Shown here: one piece after another, positions 1-8,910 of the stretch | Position numbering within the stretch: the stretch's first letter is position 1 | Layout: each line of letters begins with the position of its first letter | Origin: Cognatundibacterium squillarum | GTDB lineage: Bacteria; Pseudomonadota; Gammaproteobacteria; Burkholderiales; Burkholderiaceae_D | Direction: 5' to 3' | Assembly: GCF_014652435.1 (NCBI RefSeq) | Contig: NZ_BMYU01000006.1 | Location: forward strand, 62,001-126,000 | Length of the DNA: 64,000 nucleotides | Program-made: the position numbers and the translations under genes | Notes under the pieces: model-generated | Seen by the model: only the letters and a program-made list of their open reading frames with translations | Database searches by the model: none | Told to the model about the DNA's origin: nothing

Positions 1-1
1 T

Positions 2-1216
2 GTCGCAAGTGATCTGAAACCGGTGGCAGGCATTCGTCTCGGACACGCTGAAGCTGGCATCCGTAAGGCAAATCGTAAAGACGTGTTAGTCATGGAACTG
101 GCGCCGACAGCCACCGTTGCCGGCGTGTTCACCACTAACCGTTTTTGCGCCGCACCGGTGCAAGTCTGTAAAGCGCATCTGGAAAGCAGCAATATGCAGG
201 CTGGTCCGATTCGCGCACTGGTTGTGAATACCGGTAATGCGAATGCGGGTACGGGCGATGCCGGTCTGGCGAATGCAAATAAAACCTGTGAAGCACTGGC
301 TGCGTTACTGGGTTGTGACGCTTCCCAGATTCTGCCGTTTTCTACCGGTGTGATTCTGGAGCCGTTGCCAGTAGATCGTCTGATCGCCGGTTTGCCACAG
401 GCAATTGCGAATCTGCAGGAAGATAACTGGTTTGCCGCTGCAGAATCGATTATGACAACCGATACGCAGCCGAAAGCGGCATCCGCGAGCATTGTAATCG
501 GCGGTAAAACCGTGCAAATGACCGGTATCTCTAAAGGTGCCGGCATGATCAAGCCGAATATGGCAACGATGCTGGGTTATCTGGCGATGGATGCGCGCAT
601 TGCACAACCGGTGCTGGACCATCTGGTAAAACGTACCGCAGACAAGTCGTTTAACTGCATCACGATTGACGGTGATACCTCGACCAATGATTCGTTTATG
701 CTGATTGCCACCGGTGCCGGTTCACTGGAAATCAATGAAATTGATACACCGGAATACGCGGAACTGGAAACAGCAGTCATCGCGCTGGCGCAAAAGCTGG
801 CACATATGATTATTCGTGACGGTGAGGGCGCAACCAAATTCATTACGGTCGCCGTCGAAGAGGGCAGCAGCGTCGAAGAATGCCGCAAAATTGCTTACTC
901 TATCGCGCATTCACCGCTGGTGAAAACAGCCTTCTTTGCCTCCGATCCTAACCTCGGCCGTATTCTGGCAGCGATTGGTTATGCAGGTGTGGATGATCTG
1001 GATGTCAGCAAACTCAATCTGTATCTGGATGATGTCTGGGTTGCCCGTAACGGTGGCCGTCATCCTGATTACAAAGAGGAAGACGGTCAGCGCGTGATGA
1101 AGCAGAGCGAAATCACCATTCGCGTCCGTCTGGCACGCGGCAATGCGGAAGCGACGGTCTGGACTTGTGATCTGTCGCACGACTACGTTTCGATCAACGC
1201 AGACTATCGTTCCTGA
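2..1216 (+). CDS. argJ: ArgJ, bifunctional ornithine acetyltransferase / N-acetylglutamate synthase (5' end outside window)
   Basis: ArgJ moves the acetyl group from N-acetylornithine to glutamate, recycling acetyl in arginine synthesis; many homologues also make N-acetylglutamate from acetyl-CoA. The reading frame is open from base 2 ([14 protein letters not shown]), so only the first few codons lie outside the window; the GTG at 23 is an internal valine. The self-cleavage region is visible as [14 protein letters not shown], where the Thr of ATML is the expected nucleophile that splits the precursor into two subunits. The C-terminus SINADYRS is typical. The TGA stop overlaps the ATG of the next gene (ATGA), so the two are probably translationally coupled. 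Confidence 0.95.
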   Translation, partial: VASDLKPVAGIRLGHAEAGIRKANRKDVLVMELAPTATVAGVFTTNRFCAAPVQVCKAHLESSNMQAGPIRALVVNTGNANAGTGDAGLANANKTCEALAALLGCDASQILPFSTGVILEPLPVDRLIAGLPQAIANLQEDNWFAAAESIMTTDTQPKAASASIVIGGKTVQMTGISKGAGMIKPNMATMLGYLAMDARIAQPVLDHLVKRTADKSFNCITIDGDTSTNDSFMLIATGAGSLEINEIDTPEYAELETAVIALAQKLAHMIIRDGEGATKFITVAVEEGSSVEECRKIAYSIAHSPLVKTAFFASDPNLGRILAAIGYAGVDDLDVSKLNLYLDDVWVARNGGRHPDYKEEDGQRVMKQSEITIRVRLARGNAEATVWTCDLSHDYVSINADYRS

Positions 1217-2121
1217 TGATGAGTTCTGCCGCAATGGAACACTTGCTGGCGCGTGCTGAGCGCGTGCTGGCAAGGCTGGAAGCTGTCTTGCCGGCGGCAT
1301 CTGCTGCGCCGGACTGGGATGCAGGTATCGCATTCCGCTGGCGCAAACGCAGTGGTGCCGGTTTTCTGCAGGTGGTGCGCCATACGGCAAATATTGGTTT
1401 GCCGGACCTGCATCACATTGGTCCGCAAAAAGAGCAGATCGAACGGAATACCCGTCAGTTCGTACACGGTGCACCGGCAAACAATGTGTTGCTGACCGGC
1501 GCGCGCGGCACAGGTAAATCTTCACTGATCAAAGCTTGTCTGACCGAATTTGCTGCGCAAGGGTTACGCCTGATCGAAGTAGATAAAGCAGATCTGGCTG
1601 ACTTACCGGATATCGTGGAACTGGTCGCCACACGTCATGAACGTTTCATTATTTTCTGTGATGATTTGTCGTTCGAGGAAGGTGAGGCGGGTTACAAGGC
1701 GCTGAAAGTTGCGCTGGATGGCAGTATTGCTGCCGCCAGTGACAATGTGCTGATTTACGCCACGTCGAACCGTCGGCATCTGTTGCCTGAAAAAATGTCG
1801 GATAACGCCAGTTACCGCCATACCGAAGACGGTGATCTGCATCCTGGCGAAACGGTTGAAGAGAAAATCTCGTTATCTGAACGCTTTGGTTTATGGATTT
1901 CGTTTTATCCGTTCGGGCAGGATGACTACCTCGGCATCGTTGCGCACTGGTTGCGCAGCTTTGGCTGTGATGAGGCGCAGATTGCGGATGCACGACAGGA
2001 GGCATTACGCTGGGCTTTACAGAGAGGCTCACGATCCGGTCGTGTAGCATGGCAGTTTGCGAAAGACTATGCAGGACAATGGAAGGAGCGTGACCATGTC
2101 GGAAATAGCAAGTCTGAATAA
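1216..2121 (+). CDS. DUF815-family AAA+ ATPase
   Basis: A 301-residue ATP-binding protein of the DUF815 family, whose cellular role is not established. A helical N-terminus of about 85 residues precedes the P-loop GARGTGKSS (residues 95-103) and a Walker B-like stretch FIIFCDDLSFE. The sequence NRRHLLPEKMSDN resembles the sensor region of family members. The start overlaps the argJ stop; a second ATG lies one codon downstream (1219) and cannot be excluded. Its 3' end overlaps mutT by 26 bases. The argJ-ATPase-mutT order recurs in Burkholderiales, pointing to a housekeeping rather than arginine-specific role. Confidence 0.85.
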   Translation: MMSSAAMEHLLARAERVLARLEAVLPAASAAPDWDAGIAFRWRKRSGAGFLQVVRHTANIGLPDLHHIGPQKEQIERNTRQFVHGAPANNVLLTGARGTGKSSLIKACLTEFAAQGLRLIEVDKADLADLPDIVELVATRHERFIIFCDDLSFEEGEAGYKALKVALDGSIAAASDNVLIYATSNRRHLLPEKMSDNASYRHTEDGDLHPGETVEEKISLSERFGLWISFYPFGQDDYLGIVAHWLRSFGCDEAQIADARQEALRWALQRGSRSGRVAWQFAKDYAGQWKERDHVGNSKSE

Positions 2122-2524
2122 GCGTCCGATTGATGTCGCAGTCGGGATTCTGATGCAAGCGGATGGCGATGTGCTGATGGCACAGCGTCCGTCCGGCAAG
2201 CCGTACGAAGGTTACTGGGAATTTCCGGGCGGGAAAGTGGAAGCTGGCGAAGATGTGCTGGCTGCGCTGAAACGGGAATTTCTGGAAGAGCTGGGCGTAC
2301 GTATTCTTGAAGCAGAACCCTGGGTTGGCGTCGAGCATGTGTATCCGCATGCGCATGTACGGCTGCATTTTTATATTTGCCGTCGCTGGGAAGGCGAGCC
2401 GCAAAGTCTCGAAGGTCAGGCATTTGCATGGCAGGGCAAGGTTGCCGTAGAGCCTGTATTACCTGCCACCATTCCCTTACTGGAAGATCTGGGATTATTG
2501 CAGGCTGACCGCATCGCTGCCTGA
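2096..2524 (+). CDS. mutT: MutT-type 8-oxo-dGTP diphosphatase (Nudix)
   Basis: Hydrolyses oxidised guanine nucleotides such as 8-oxo-dGTP to the monophosphate, keeping them out of DNA. This is a 142-residue protein with the Nudix box at about residues 46-68: GGKVEAGED followed by REFLEELGV, with the REFLEE metal-binding core intact. I chose ATG 2096 because GGAAGGAG sits 7 bases upstream and the homologous sequence starts at this point; an upstream ATG at 2057 would add 13 residues with no support. It lies inside the 3' end of the ATPase gene and ends the argJ operon, followed by a hairpin. Nudix substrate assignment rests on family resemblance. Confidence 0.88.
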   Translation: MSEIASLNKRPIDVAVGILMQADGDVLMAQRPSGKPYEGYWEFPGGKVEAGEDVLAALKREFLEELGVRILEAEPWVGVEHVYPHAHVRLHFYICRRWEGEPQSLEGQAFAWQGKVAVEPVLPATIPLLEDLGLLQADRIAA

Positions 2525-2541
2525 ATCCTTGCACTACACTG

Positions 2542-2577
2542 AAAGCCACCGCCAGCCTTGCTGCCGGTGGCTTTGTC
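2542..2577 (+). terminator. Hairpin terminator after argJ-ATPase-mutT
   Basis: A stem of 14 pairs with one mismatch (AAAGCCACCGCCAG / CTGCCGGTGGCTTT, loop CCTTG) begins 18 bases after the mutT stop. The T-tract is short (TTTGT), so termination may be partial. Confidence 0.65.
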
Positions 2578-2661
2578 ACATTCACGCAACCACTGCGTAG
2601 TTTCACTTATTGCTGCCGCCTGTCGCTTCCTGCGAATATCCTTATGCTTAATTTACTGAAG

Positions 2662-2781
2662 TGTATTTTTTTTAGTACAGTGTATTTATTTGTGTACACT
2701 GTTATGTAATGTGTACGCTTCAGAGAGAAAAGCCACAGAATATGAAAGCCGGATGAGGTGGGGTGTACAGAAATTTGTACA
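2662..2781 (+). promoter_or_regulatory. Array of four TyrR-type 18-bp operator boxes
   Basis: Four 18-bp sites fit the TyrR-box layout (TGTAAA-N6-TTTACA): TGTATTTTTTTTAGTACA at 2662, TGTATTTATTTGTGTACA at 2681, TGTTATGTAATGTGTACG at 2700 and TGTACAGAAATTTGTACA at 2764. Each keeps the G and C separated by 14 bases that mark E. coli TyrR boxes. The first three start exactly 19 bp apart. They lie about 100 to 200 bp upstream of the predicted sigma-54 start site, the usual place for enhancer sites. The TyrR-like activator encoded at 5930-7489 is the obvious candidate ligand; that link is inferred. Confidence 0.7.
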
Positions 2782-2844
2782 GTCAGAATTCGCCGGTTTT
2801 TTCATTCTGCGCTAAGTGTTTGAATTTTATTGATCTTTTTTGAG

Positions 2845-2860
2845 TGGCATACACATTGCT
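2845..2860 (+). promoter_or_regulatory. Sigma-54 (-24/-12) promoter of the alr-dadA block
   Basis: TGGCATACACATTGCT matches the sigma-54 consensus TGGCACG-N4-TTGCW at both conserved cores, with GG (2846-2847) and GC (2858-2859) at the required spacing. It predicts a start near 2871, about 28 bases ahead of the alr ATG. Upstream boxes and a GAFTGA-containing activator in the same operon support it. Confidence 0.75.
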
Positions 2861-2898
2861 ATCAGAGGGCTATTTCTCTGGCGATGGAGTGCTGAATA

Positions 2899-4026
2899 AT
2901 GCAAGTAAATACCGGACGGGCTGGTGCGATACTGCGGATCGATCTGCAGGCACTGAGAGCCAATTATCAGATACTGAAAACGCAACTGGGATCAGCGGCC
3001 TGCGGTGCAGCTGTGAAAGCGGATGCGTACGGCCTCGGCGCTGCAGAAGCAGCGCCGGCATTGTATCTGGAAGGCTGTCGTCACTTTTTCGTTGCACATC
3101 TGGAAGAGGGCATTGTCTTGCGCCCGCTGCTGCCGGCGGATGCGATGATTATCGTGATGCACGGCTCACCAGTCGGCTGTGAAGCAGATTTGCTGTCGAA
3201 TGGACTGACACCAGTGCTGAACAGTCTGCAGCAGATTGCGGCCTGGAATGCTCTGGCAACTGACAAACAAACCCGCCTTCCGGCATTTGTGCAGTTTGAT
3301 ACCGGCATGGCGCGTATGGGTTTGTCACCCGCAGAAGTCGATGTACTGCGGGCCGATCCACAGCGTTTTGCGGCGATTGATGTGCTGTATGTGATGAGTC
3401 ATCTGGTCAGCGCAGAAGATCAGATGAATCCGGTCAATCGTGAACAGCTCGAAAAATTCCGTGCATTACGCGCGCTGTTTCCGGCAGCAAAAGCAACGCT
3501 GGCCAATTCTTCCGGTATTTTTCTGGGCAAGGATTTTCACTTCGATCTGGCGCGTCCGGGCGCAGCGTTGTACGGCGTGGCACCCGTAGCAGGACAAGCG
3601 AACCCTATGCGCGCAGTCGCCCACTTGCAGGGCCGCATTATTCAGACGCGCGATATTCCGGCAGATACCGGTGTCGGTTACGGCAGTACCTGGCGGAGCA
3701 GCCGTCCGTCACGTATTGCGACCGTGGCGGTCGGCTATGCCGATGGCTGGCTGCGCAGTCTCAGTAACCGTGGCACGGTGCAAATCGCAGGTCACGACGT
3801 GGCAATGGTCGGCAATGTATCCATGGATACGATCACGCTGGATGTCACAGGCTTGCCGGACGACATACTGGCGGAAGGCGCACTGGTGGATTTGCTGTCA
3901 GATCAGCTGACCGTTGATCGCGTTGCCAGTGCCGCACGCACCATAGGCTATGAAATCCTGACCAGCCTCGGACACCGTTATGCACGGGTTTACAGCGGTT
4001 CAGAACCAATCTCAAAAACAGTTTAA
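2899..4026 (+). CDS. alr: Alanine racemase, probably catabolic (DadX-like)
   Basis: PLP enzyme interconverting L- and D-alanine. The protein is 375 residues, the normal family length. The PLP lysine is Lys40 in [10 protein letters not shown], and the C-terminal half carries [10 protein letters not shown], the catalytic-tyrosine region, and [12 protein letters not shown]. Because the next gene is D-amino acid dehydrogenase, it most likely works as the catabolic DadX: L-alanine to D-alanine, then oxidation to pyruvate and ammonia. A biosynthetic Alr for peptidoglycan would be expected elsewhere in the genome. GGAG lies 9 bases before ATG 2899. It is the first gene behind the sigma-54 promoter. 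Confidence 0.93.
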   Translation: MQVNTGRAGAILRIDLQALRANYQILKTQLGSAACGAAVKADAYGLGAAEAAPALYLEGCRHFFVAHLEEGIVLRPLLPADAMIIVMHGSPVGCEADLLSNGLTPVLNSLQQIAAWNALATDKQTRLPAFVQFDTGMARMGLSPAEVDVLRADPQRFAAIDVLYVMSHLVSAEDQMNPVNREQLEKFRALRALFPAAKATLANSSGIFLGKDFHFDLARPGAALYGVAPVAGQANPMRAVAHLQGRIIQTRDIPADTGVGYGSTWRSSRPSRIATVAVGYADGWLRSLSNRGTVQIAGHDVAMVGNVSMDTITLDVTGLPDDILAEGALVDLLSDQLTVDRVASAARTIGYEILTSLGHRYARVYSGSEPISKTV

Positions 4027-4052
4027 AAATTCAGGGACACAGGAGCAGAAAA

Positions 4053-5342
4053 ATGAAAGTCATCGTATTAGGTTCAGGCGTTATCGGTACTGCATCCGCT
4101 TATTATCTGGCCAAGGCCGGTCACGAAGTGACAGTGATTGAGCGTCAGAGCGCACCGGCACTGGAAACCAGTTTTGCGAATGCCGGTGAAGTGTCTCCCG
4201 GCTATTCCGCACCGTGGGCTGGCCCGGGCGTGCCGCTGAAAGCGATTAAATGGCTGATGATGGAACACAGCCCGCTGGCAATCCGCCCTACGCTGGATGC
4301 GAACACATGGCGCTGGGTGTTCCAGATGCTGATGAACTGCACAACATCTGCGTATGAAGTGAATAAAGGCCGTATGCTGCGCCTCGCTGAATACAGCCGC
4401 GATGTACTGCAGCAATTGCGTGCCGATACCGGTATCAGCTATGACGAGCGCACACAGGGCACGCTGCAATTGTTCCGTAATGAAGCACAGCTGGAAGCCG
4501 CTGAAGGCGATATCGCGATTCTGAAACGCTACGATGTGCCATACGAAAAACTGGATAAAGCAGGCTGCCTGAAGGTGGAACCGGCGCTGGCCAAAGTACA
4601 GGATAAATTCGTCGGCGCGCTGCGCCTGCCGGGTGATGAAACCGGTGACTGCTTTAAATTTACCCAGAATCTGGCCAAGCTGGCGGAAGGTCTGGGCGTG
4701 AAATTCCAGTTTGGCGTACAGATTGAACGTCTGCTGTTTGAAGGCGACAAAATCACCGGCGTGAAAACATCCGCCGGTACGCTGACCGCAGACAGCTATG
4801 TGCTGGCGCTGGGCAGCTATTCGCCACTGATGCTGAAAGAGCTCGGCATCCGTATTCCTGTGTATCCGATCAAAGGCTACTCGATCACCGTACCGATCAC
4901 CAATCCGGACGGTGCACCGGAATCCACGGTGATGGATGAAACCTACAAAGTAGCGATTACCCGTCTGGGCGACCGCATCCGCGTTGGCGGTACTGCAGAA
5001 ATTACCGGTTATAACCTCAATTTGCGCGCCGATCGCCGTGCAACGCTTGAGTTCTCTGTCAGCGATCTGTTCCCCGCAGGCGGCGATGTGTCGAAAGCGG
5101 AATTCTGGACGGGTCTGCGTCCGATGACACCGGATGGTACGCCGGTGGTCGGCCCGACACCTTACCGTAATCTGTTCCTGAACACCGGCCACGGCACACT
5201 GGGCTGGACTATGGCCTGCGGTTCCGGCCAGTTCATTGCGGATGTGGTTTCCGGTAAGCGTCCTGCTATTTCGACTGAAGGTCTGTTTATGGACCGTTAC
5301 GGCAACAACCGCCCGCTGATCCTTCCCAAGGAGTTGGCATGA
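4053..5342 (+). CDS. dadA: D-amino acid dehydrogenase (DadA)
   Basis: FAD-dependent, membrane-associated oxidation of D-alanine and other D-amino acids to 2-oxo acids, passing electrons to the respiratory chain. It is 429 residues long. The N-terminal dinucleotide fold is [19 protein letters not shown], followed by the acidic residue in VIERQ. The C-terminal region [16 protein letters not shown] and [16 protein letters not shown] is characteristic of DadA and related DAO-fold enzymes. CAGGAGCAGAAAA before ATG 4053 provides a ribosome site, and the gap after alr is 26 bases. Its stop overlaps the following regulator gene by four bases (ATGA). Confidence 0.94.
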   Translation: MKVIVLGSGVIGTASAYYLAKAGHEVTVIERQSAPALETSFANAGEVSPGYSAPWAGPGVPLKAIKWLMMEHSPLAIRPTLDANTWRWVFQMLMNCTTSAYEVNKGRMLRLAEYSRDVLQQLRADTGISYDERTQGTLQLFRNEAQLEAAEGDIAILKRYDVPYEKLDKAGCLKVEPALAKVQDKFVGALRLPGDETGDCFKFTQNLAKLAEGLGVKFQFGVQIERLLFEGDKITGVKTSAGTLTADSYVLALGSYSPLMLKELGIRIPVYPIKGYSITVPITNPDGAPESTVMDETYKVAITRLGDRIRVGGTAEITGYNLNLRADRRATLEFSVSDLFPAGGDVSKAEFWTGLRPMTPDGTPVVGPTPYRNLFLNTGHGTLGWTMACGSGQFIADVVSGKRPAISTEGLFMDRYGNNRPLILPKELA

Positions 5343-5899
5343 GCCAGTCTGAACAACTGTTTTCAACCACGCAGGTATTTGCAGACCCTGGTCTGAATAC
5401 CCGGTTTTACACTGCCGTCGAATTGCTGGCGCAGGTCATGATGGTGATGCCGCGTGCAATCACCGTGACCAGTCTGGCGGAAGCGACAGGTAAAACACCG
5501 CGCAGTATCCGTTCTATCCTGAGCATGTTAAGTCAGGACGGACTGGTCAGCCGCGACAGCAAAGACAAAGAAGCCTGGCACTGCCGGGATTGCAACGGCG
5601 TGATTACGCTGGGTGATGTCTATCGCTGTTTTGCGGAAGCGGAAGCCCGCGTGGCAATGAAAGCAGCCGGGAAAGCGCAGAAAGAGACTGCGGTTTCCGG
5701 GTTGGCAGGCGAGTCTGCCAGAAGTTCAAACCAGCAAAGTGTGGATCTGCTGATGATACAGGTCCGCATGACTCTGAACCGCGCCATGCTGCAGCAACTG
5801 GAACAGTTTGATCTGAGCCGCTTGCGCGGTCTGGCCGCGTCAACCGCCACGCGCAGCGTGCAACACCGCCTGCGCCCTTACGTGGCCGAACCTTACTGA
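5339..5899 (+). CDS. Rrf2-type winged-helix transcriptional regulator
   Basis: A 186-residue protein with an N-terminal winged helix resembling Rrf2 regulators: [29 protein letters not shown] is the helix-turn-helix and [14 protein letters not shown] matches the conserved segment after the wing. Only one CxxC (CRDC, near residue 83) is seen, not the three-cysteine cluster of IscR/NsrR, so an iron-sulfur sensor role is doubtful. The C-terminal half is specific to this protein. It is translationally coupled to dadA (ATGA overlap), so it presumably regulates or tunes the D-alanine operon. Family assignment is moderate and the ligand is unknown. Confidence 0.6.
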   Translation: MSQSEQLFSTTQVFADPGLNTRFYTAVELLAQVMMVMPRAITVTSLAEATGKTPRSIRSILSMLSQDGLVSRDSKDKEAWHCRDCNGVITLGDVYRCFAEAEARVAMKAAGKAQKETAVSGLAGESARSSNQQSVDLLMIQVRMTLNRAMLQQLEQFDLSRLRGLAASTATRSVQHRLRPYVAEPY

Positions 5900-5929
5900 G
5901 CTGATCCCGCTGCGGCGGGAACTTAACGC

Positions 5930-7489
5930 ATGCGCATTGATATCTGTTTCCGCGACCGGGTGGGAATTGCCCATGAAATTCTGGCGGTGCTGGCGACCCG
6001 CAGGCTGAATGTGGTGGCGGTGGAAGTCGATCCGCCGCATATCTATATCGACAGTCCCGAATTGCATGAGCGCATGCTGGATGACCTGCGTGCAGCCTGC
6101 CTGCAGGTGGAAGGCGTGACCGGCCTGCAAGTGATTGATGTGATGCCCGGTGTACGCCGCCGTTTACATCTGGATACCATGATGGCGGTGATGGAAGATC
6201 CGGTCGTGGCGGTTGACGGGCAGGCAAGGCTGGTGGTCGCAAATGCCGCGGCCAGCGCAGTCACAGGCTTGCCGGAAGCCAGCCTGTGTCAGCTGATGCT
6301 GGCCGATATTCTGGATGAACCGGGCTTGCAGGAAGAATTGCTGCAGTCCGGATTCCATCTGCCCAGCCGTGAAGTTCGTCTGCGCGGCGAACCGTTTCTG
6401 CTGGATGTAAAACCGGTGTCTGAACCGGAACTGGCTGTGCAGACGCCGCTCAGTCGTCTCGTCGGCGCGGTGCTGACTTTCCATGCGCCGTCACGTATCG
6501 GCAGCCACATCCATGCACTGCAAAATGCCAGTGTCGATGGTTTTGATCTGATCATCGGTGATTCTGAACAAATGCGCGCACTGAAAGCCCGCGCATTGCG
6601 GATGGCGGCTGTGGATGCACCTTTACTGATTACCGGCGAAACAGGTACCGGTAAAGAATTGCTGGCGCAGGCGTGCCACAGCGTTAGTCCGCGTGCGAAT
6701 GCGCCGTTTCTGGAACTGAATTGCGCAGCTTTGCCGGAAAGTCTGGCGGAAAGCGAATTGTTCGGCTACATGCCGGGTGCGTTCACAGGCGCACAAAAAG
6801 GTGGCAAGCCCGGTCTGTTTGAAATGGCGGACGGCGGCACCGTGTTTCTGGACGAAATCGGCGAGATGTCGCTGTATCTGCAGGCCAAGCTGTTGCGTTT
6901 CCTGAATGACGGTAAATTCCGCCGTATCGGCGGCGATAAGGAAATCCGCGTCAATGTGCGCATTATCAGCGCCACGCACCGCAATCTGCATCAGATGGTC
7001 AGGGAAGGGCAGTTCCGCGAAGATTTGTTTTACCGGCTGAATGTGCTGCATCTGGATATGCCAGCGCTGCGCGACCGTCCTGACGATATCCTGCCGCTGG
7101 CACGGCATTTCATCGAAGGTGCCTGTACGCAGGCGCAAAAGCCGGTTTGCCGTCTGCATTCTTCCGCATGCGCTGCACTGCTGGCCAACCGCTGGCCCGG
7201 CAATGTACGGCAACTGCAAAACGTGGTGTTCCGTGCGATTACGATGTCTGACCGCCGCACGCTGGAAGCGCAGGATCTGGACTGGGCGGAAGGGAGTATC
7301 GCTACCGATCAGCCCGGTATTGCAGACAATGAAGACTGGGATGAGGCAATGGCGCGTTATGAGCGCCGTTTGCTGGAGCAGTTGTATCCGCACTATCCGT
7401 CCAGCCGCAAACTGGCAGCGCGCCTGAACACTTCCCATTCTATGGTGGCTGGCAAGCTGCGCAAATACGGCATCCCGCACAGCCGCTGA
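5930..7489 (+). CDS. TyrR/PhhR-like sigma-54-dependent activator (ACT-PAS-AAA-HTH)
   Basis: 519 residues with the TyrR domain order: N-terminal ACT domain (MRIDICFRDRVGIAHEIL, about 1-75), a PAS-like domain (about 80-190), AAA+ domain with Walker A GETGTGKE (236-243) and Walker B TVFLDEIGEM, and a C-terminal helix-turn-helix (SSRKLAARLNTSHSMV). Unlike E. coli TyrR, which lacks it and works with sigma-70, this protein keeps an intact GAFTGA loop (283-288), as needed to contact sigma-54. ACT and PAS modules suggest direct amino-acid sensing. As last gene of the dad block, with TyrR-type boxes and a -24/-12 promoter in front of alr, it probably activates D-alanine catabolism; this is inferred. 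Confidence 0.85.
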   Translation: MRIDICFRDRVGIAHEILAVLATRRLNVVAVEVDPPHIYIDSPELHERMLDDLRAACLQVEGVTGLQVIDVMPGVRRRLHLDTMMAVMEDPVVAVDGQARLVVANAAASAVTGLPEASLCQLMLADILDEPGLQEELLQSGFHLPSREVRLRGEPFLLDVKPVSEPELAVQTPLSRLVGAVLTFHAPSRIGSHIHALQNASVDGFDLIIGDSEQMRALKARALRMAAVDAPLLITGETGTGKELLAQACHSVSPRANAPFLELNCAALPESLAESELFGYMPGAFTGAQKGGKPGLFEMADGGTVFLDEIGEMSLYLQAKLLRFLNDGKFRRIGGDKEIRVNVRIISATHRNLHQMVREGQFREDLFYRLNVLHLDMPALRDRPDDILPLARHFIEGACTQAQKPVCRLHSSACAALLANRWPGNVRQLQNVVFRAITMSDRRTLEAQDLDWAEGSIATDQPGIADNEDWDEAMARYERRLLEQLYPHYPSSRKLAARLNTSHSMVAGKLRKYGIPHSR

Positions 7490-7525
7490 ACCTCGGTACT
7501 GTGCAGAAATCAGCATTCGAAAAAA

Positions 7526-7554
7526 AACAGGGGGTCCGTAGGCCCGCTGTTTTC
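7526..7554 (+). terminator. Hairpin terminator after the dad block
   Basis: AACAGGGGG (7526-7534) pairs with CCCGCTGTT (7543-7551) with one mismatch and is followed by a short T-run. It lies 37 bases after the activator stop; moderate strength. Confidence 0.5.
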
Positions 7555-7845
7555 GCCGACAATGGTGATAGCAGGTACTTTTTCTGTGCCTAACACCGCA
7601 TTTCAGGCACTTTTTACCCTCATTCTGGGAAGACGTACAGACTCACTGGCAGCGTGTGGTTTTGCCACACTGCGGGTCATCATTGGAAATTGGTCAGCCG
7701 GAAATCAGTCAGAGATCAGGCACTGACGGTGGCGCGAACGTTTTCAGTCAGGCGGTATCAGGCATTATCCGACAAGCGGCATCACCGATGCCTGCGCTGA
7801 AACGCGGGCAGTGCCGGATATGCGGAGAAACAGAGAGCGTCAGCC
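7555..7845. other. Gap between convergent dad and yacG units
   Basis: No convincing gene. It holds one strong hairpin, GTGTGGTTTTGCCACAC (7653-7669), which may end the minus-strand yacG transcript although no T-tract follows it. A reading frame opening here on the plus strand runs antisense through yacG and is not credible. Confidence 0.4.
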
Positions 7846-8031
7846 TTATTGCAATTCCGGCGGCAATTCACCGGGATCAGGCTGGGTCGTGGAAGGAATG
7901 CTGTATTTTTCCTGCGCCCATGCCCCCAGATCGGTTTGCTTGCAGCGTTCCGAGCAGAAAGGACGCCACAGACTTTCTGGCGTCCACGGGACATCTTTTT
8001 TACAGCAGGGGCATTGAACGACAGTGGCCAT
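7846..8031 (-). CDS. yacG: YacG, zinc-binding DNA gyrase inhibitor
   Basis: A 61-residue zinc protein. Four cysteines in the arrangement CPCC...CSERC (residues 7-30: [26 protein letters not shown]) match YacG, which in E. coli binds GyrB and inhibits gyrase. The conserved [13 protein letters not shown] segment is present. It lies just downstream of zapD (10-base gap) in the coaE-zapD-yacG arrangement common in proteobacteria. It starts at the ATG complement of 8029-8031. Function is assigned from the family. Confidence 0.88.
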   Translation of the reverse strand: MATVVQCPCCKKDVPWTPESLWRPFCSERCKQTDLGAWAQEKYSIPSTTQPDPGELPPELQ

Positions 8032-8041
8032 CAGGAAAAAC

Positions 8042-8797
8042 TCAGAAATTACAAAGGGTTAAATCAAACGCGGTATCCGATTCAAACATGCGCGGCTTTT
8101 CATCGCCATCCTGACACATGAAGCGTATCCACAGCATGTATTTATTCGCTGAAATCTCCGGAATGGCTAAGGCATCTTCCGCCAGCGTTACGCGCACCAG
8201 CTGGTACACCTTGCCCTGCAGCATTTGCTGGTAACTGCCAGCCTGCGCAATCATACGCGTCGTGGTGCCGGATTCGCGCAGCAAGCGCAGTACCACCTGA
8301 ATTGCTGCAAATAATGGCGCAACCGGTGCAAACCATTGTTCGATATCGCGCACACGCTGTTCCTGCGTTTTGTGCTGCCAGGCATGATAACTGGGTAAAT
8401 CAAATTCACAGGCACCGCCAGGGATGATGGTGCGTCCGCGTATGCTCATCAGCCATTCATTTTCGCGGATATGCTGACCGGTTTTGCCGGTACATGCCAT
8501 CAAAGCAGAACTGACCTGATCGACTTCTTCGATCACATTGTCCAGCATTTCAGACTGCACATTCGGATTATTACGGAAGCTGACCAGCGTGGATTTCTGG
8601 CGTTCCAATTCTTGCAGCAGATCCGATTTTAAATCGGCACGACCAGCGACTTCGAGCATCTCGAAAATCGTGGACAGCGCAATCTGGTGCTGTAAATGGT
8701 GAGACTGACGCAGAAAAAATCGGAATTTTTCGTACAAGTCTTCCAGTCGCAACAGCGTGCGAATACGCTCATTAAATGGGTATTCGTAGACGATCAA
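8042..8797 (-). CDS. zapD: ZapD, FtsZ-ring associated cell division protein (TTG start)
   Basis: ZapD bundles FtsZ filaments and stabilises the division ring in the cytoplasm. The C-terminal beta-rich part and conserved stretches [37 protein letters not shown] and NKYMLWIRF are diagnostic. I place the start at TTG (8795-8797), giving 251 residues beginning [13 protein letters not shown] as in homologues; AGGGA lies 7 bases upstream. A GTG at 8833 would add 12 residues and lacks a clear ribosome site. It sits between coaE and yacG on the minus strand. Confidence 0.85.
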   Translation of the reverse strand: MIVYEYPFNERIRTLLRLEDLYEKFRFFLRQSHHLQHQIALSTIFEMLEVAGRADLKSDLLQELERQKSTLVSFRNNPNVQSEMLDNVIEEVDQVSSALMACTGKTGQHIRENEWLMSIRGRTIIPGGACEFDLPSYHAWQHKTQEQRVRDIEQWFAPVAPLFAAIQVVLRLLRESGTTTRMIAQAGSYQQMLQGKVYQLVRVTLAEDALAIPEISANKYMLWIRFMCQDGDEKPRMFESDTAFDLTLCNF

Positions 8798-8910
8798 AAT
8801 AGTATCCCTGACAAGTGAAAAGGTGCTAAGCACAACCTGACGTGATTCTGAACCATACTGTCAGAAAATACAAACGACAATGCAGAATTCCTGCACAGAG
8901 CGTGTTCAAT

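Noticed and set aside
2830-2845. Possible IHF site (minus strand, GATCAATAAAATTC) between the TyrR boxes and the sigma-54 promoter
   Set aside because: The match to WATCAA-N4-TTR has at least two mismatches; too weak to list, although IHF bending would make sense there.
4074-5366. 430-codon open frame antisense to dadA
   Set aside because: It mirrors the dadA codon pattern, encodes a His/Gln/Arg-rich product with no recognisable domain and has no ribosome site. dadA is clearly the real gene.
7656-8114. 152-codon plus-strand frame across the dad-yacG gap
   Set aside because: It runs antisense through yacG and the end of zapD, with no ribosome site or known domain.
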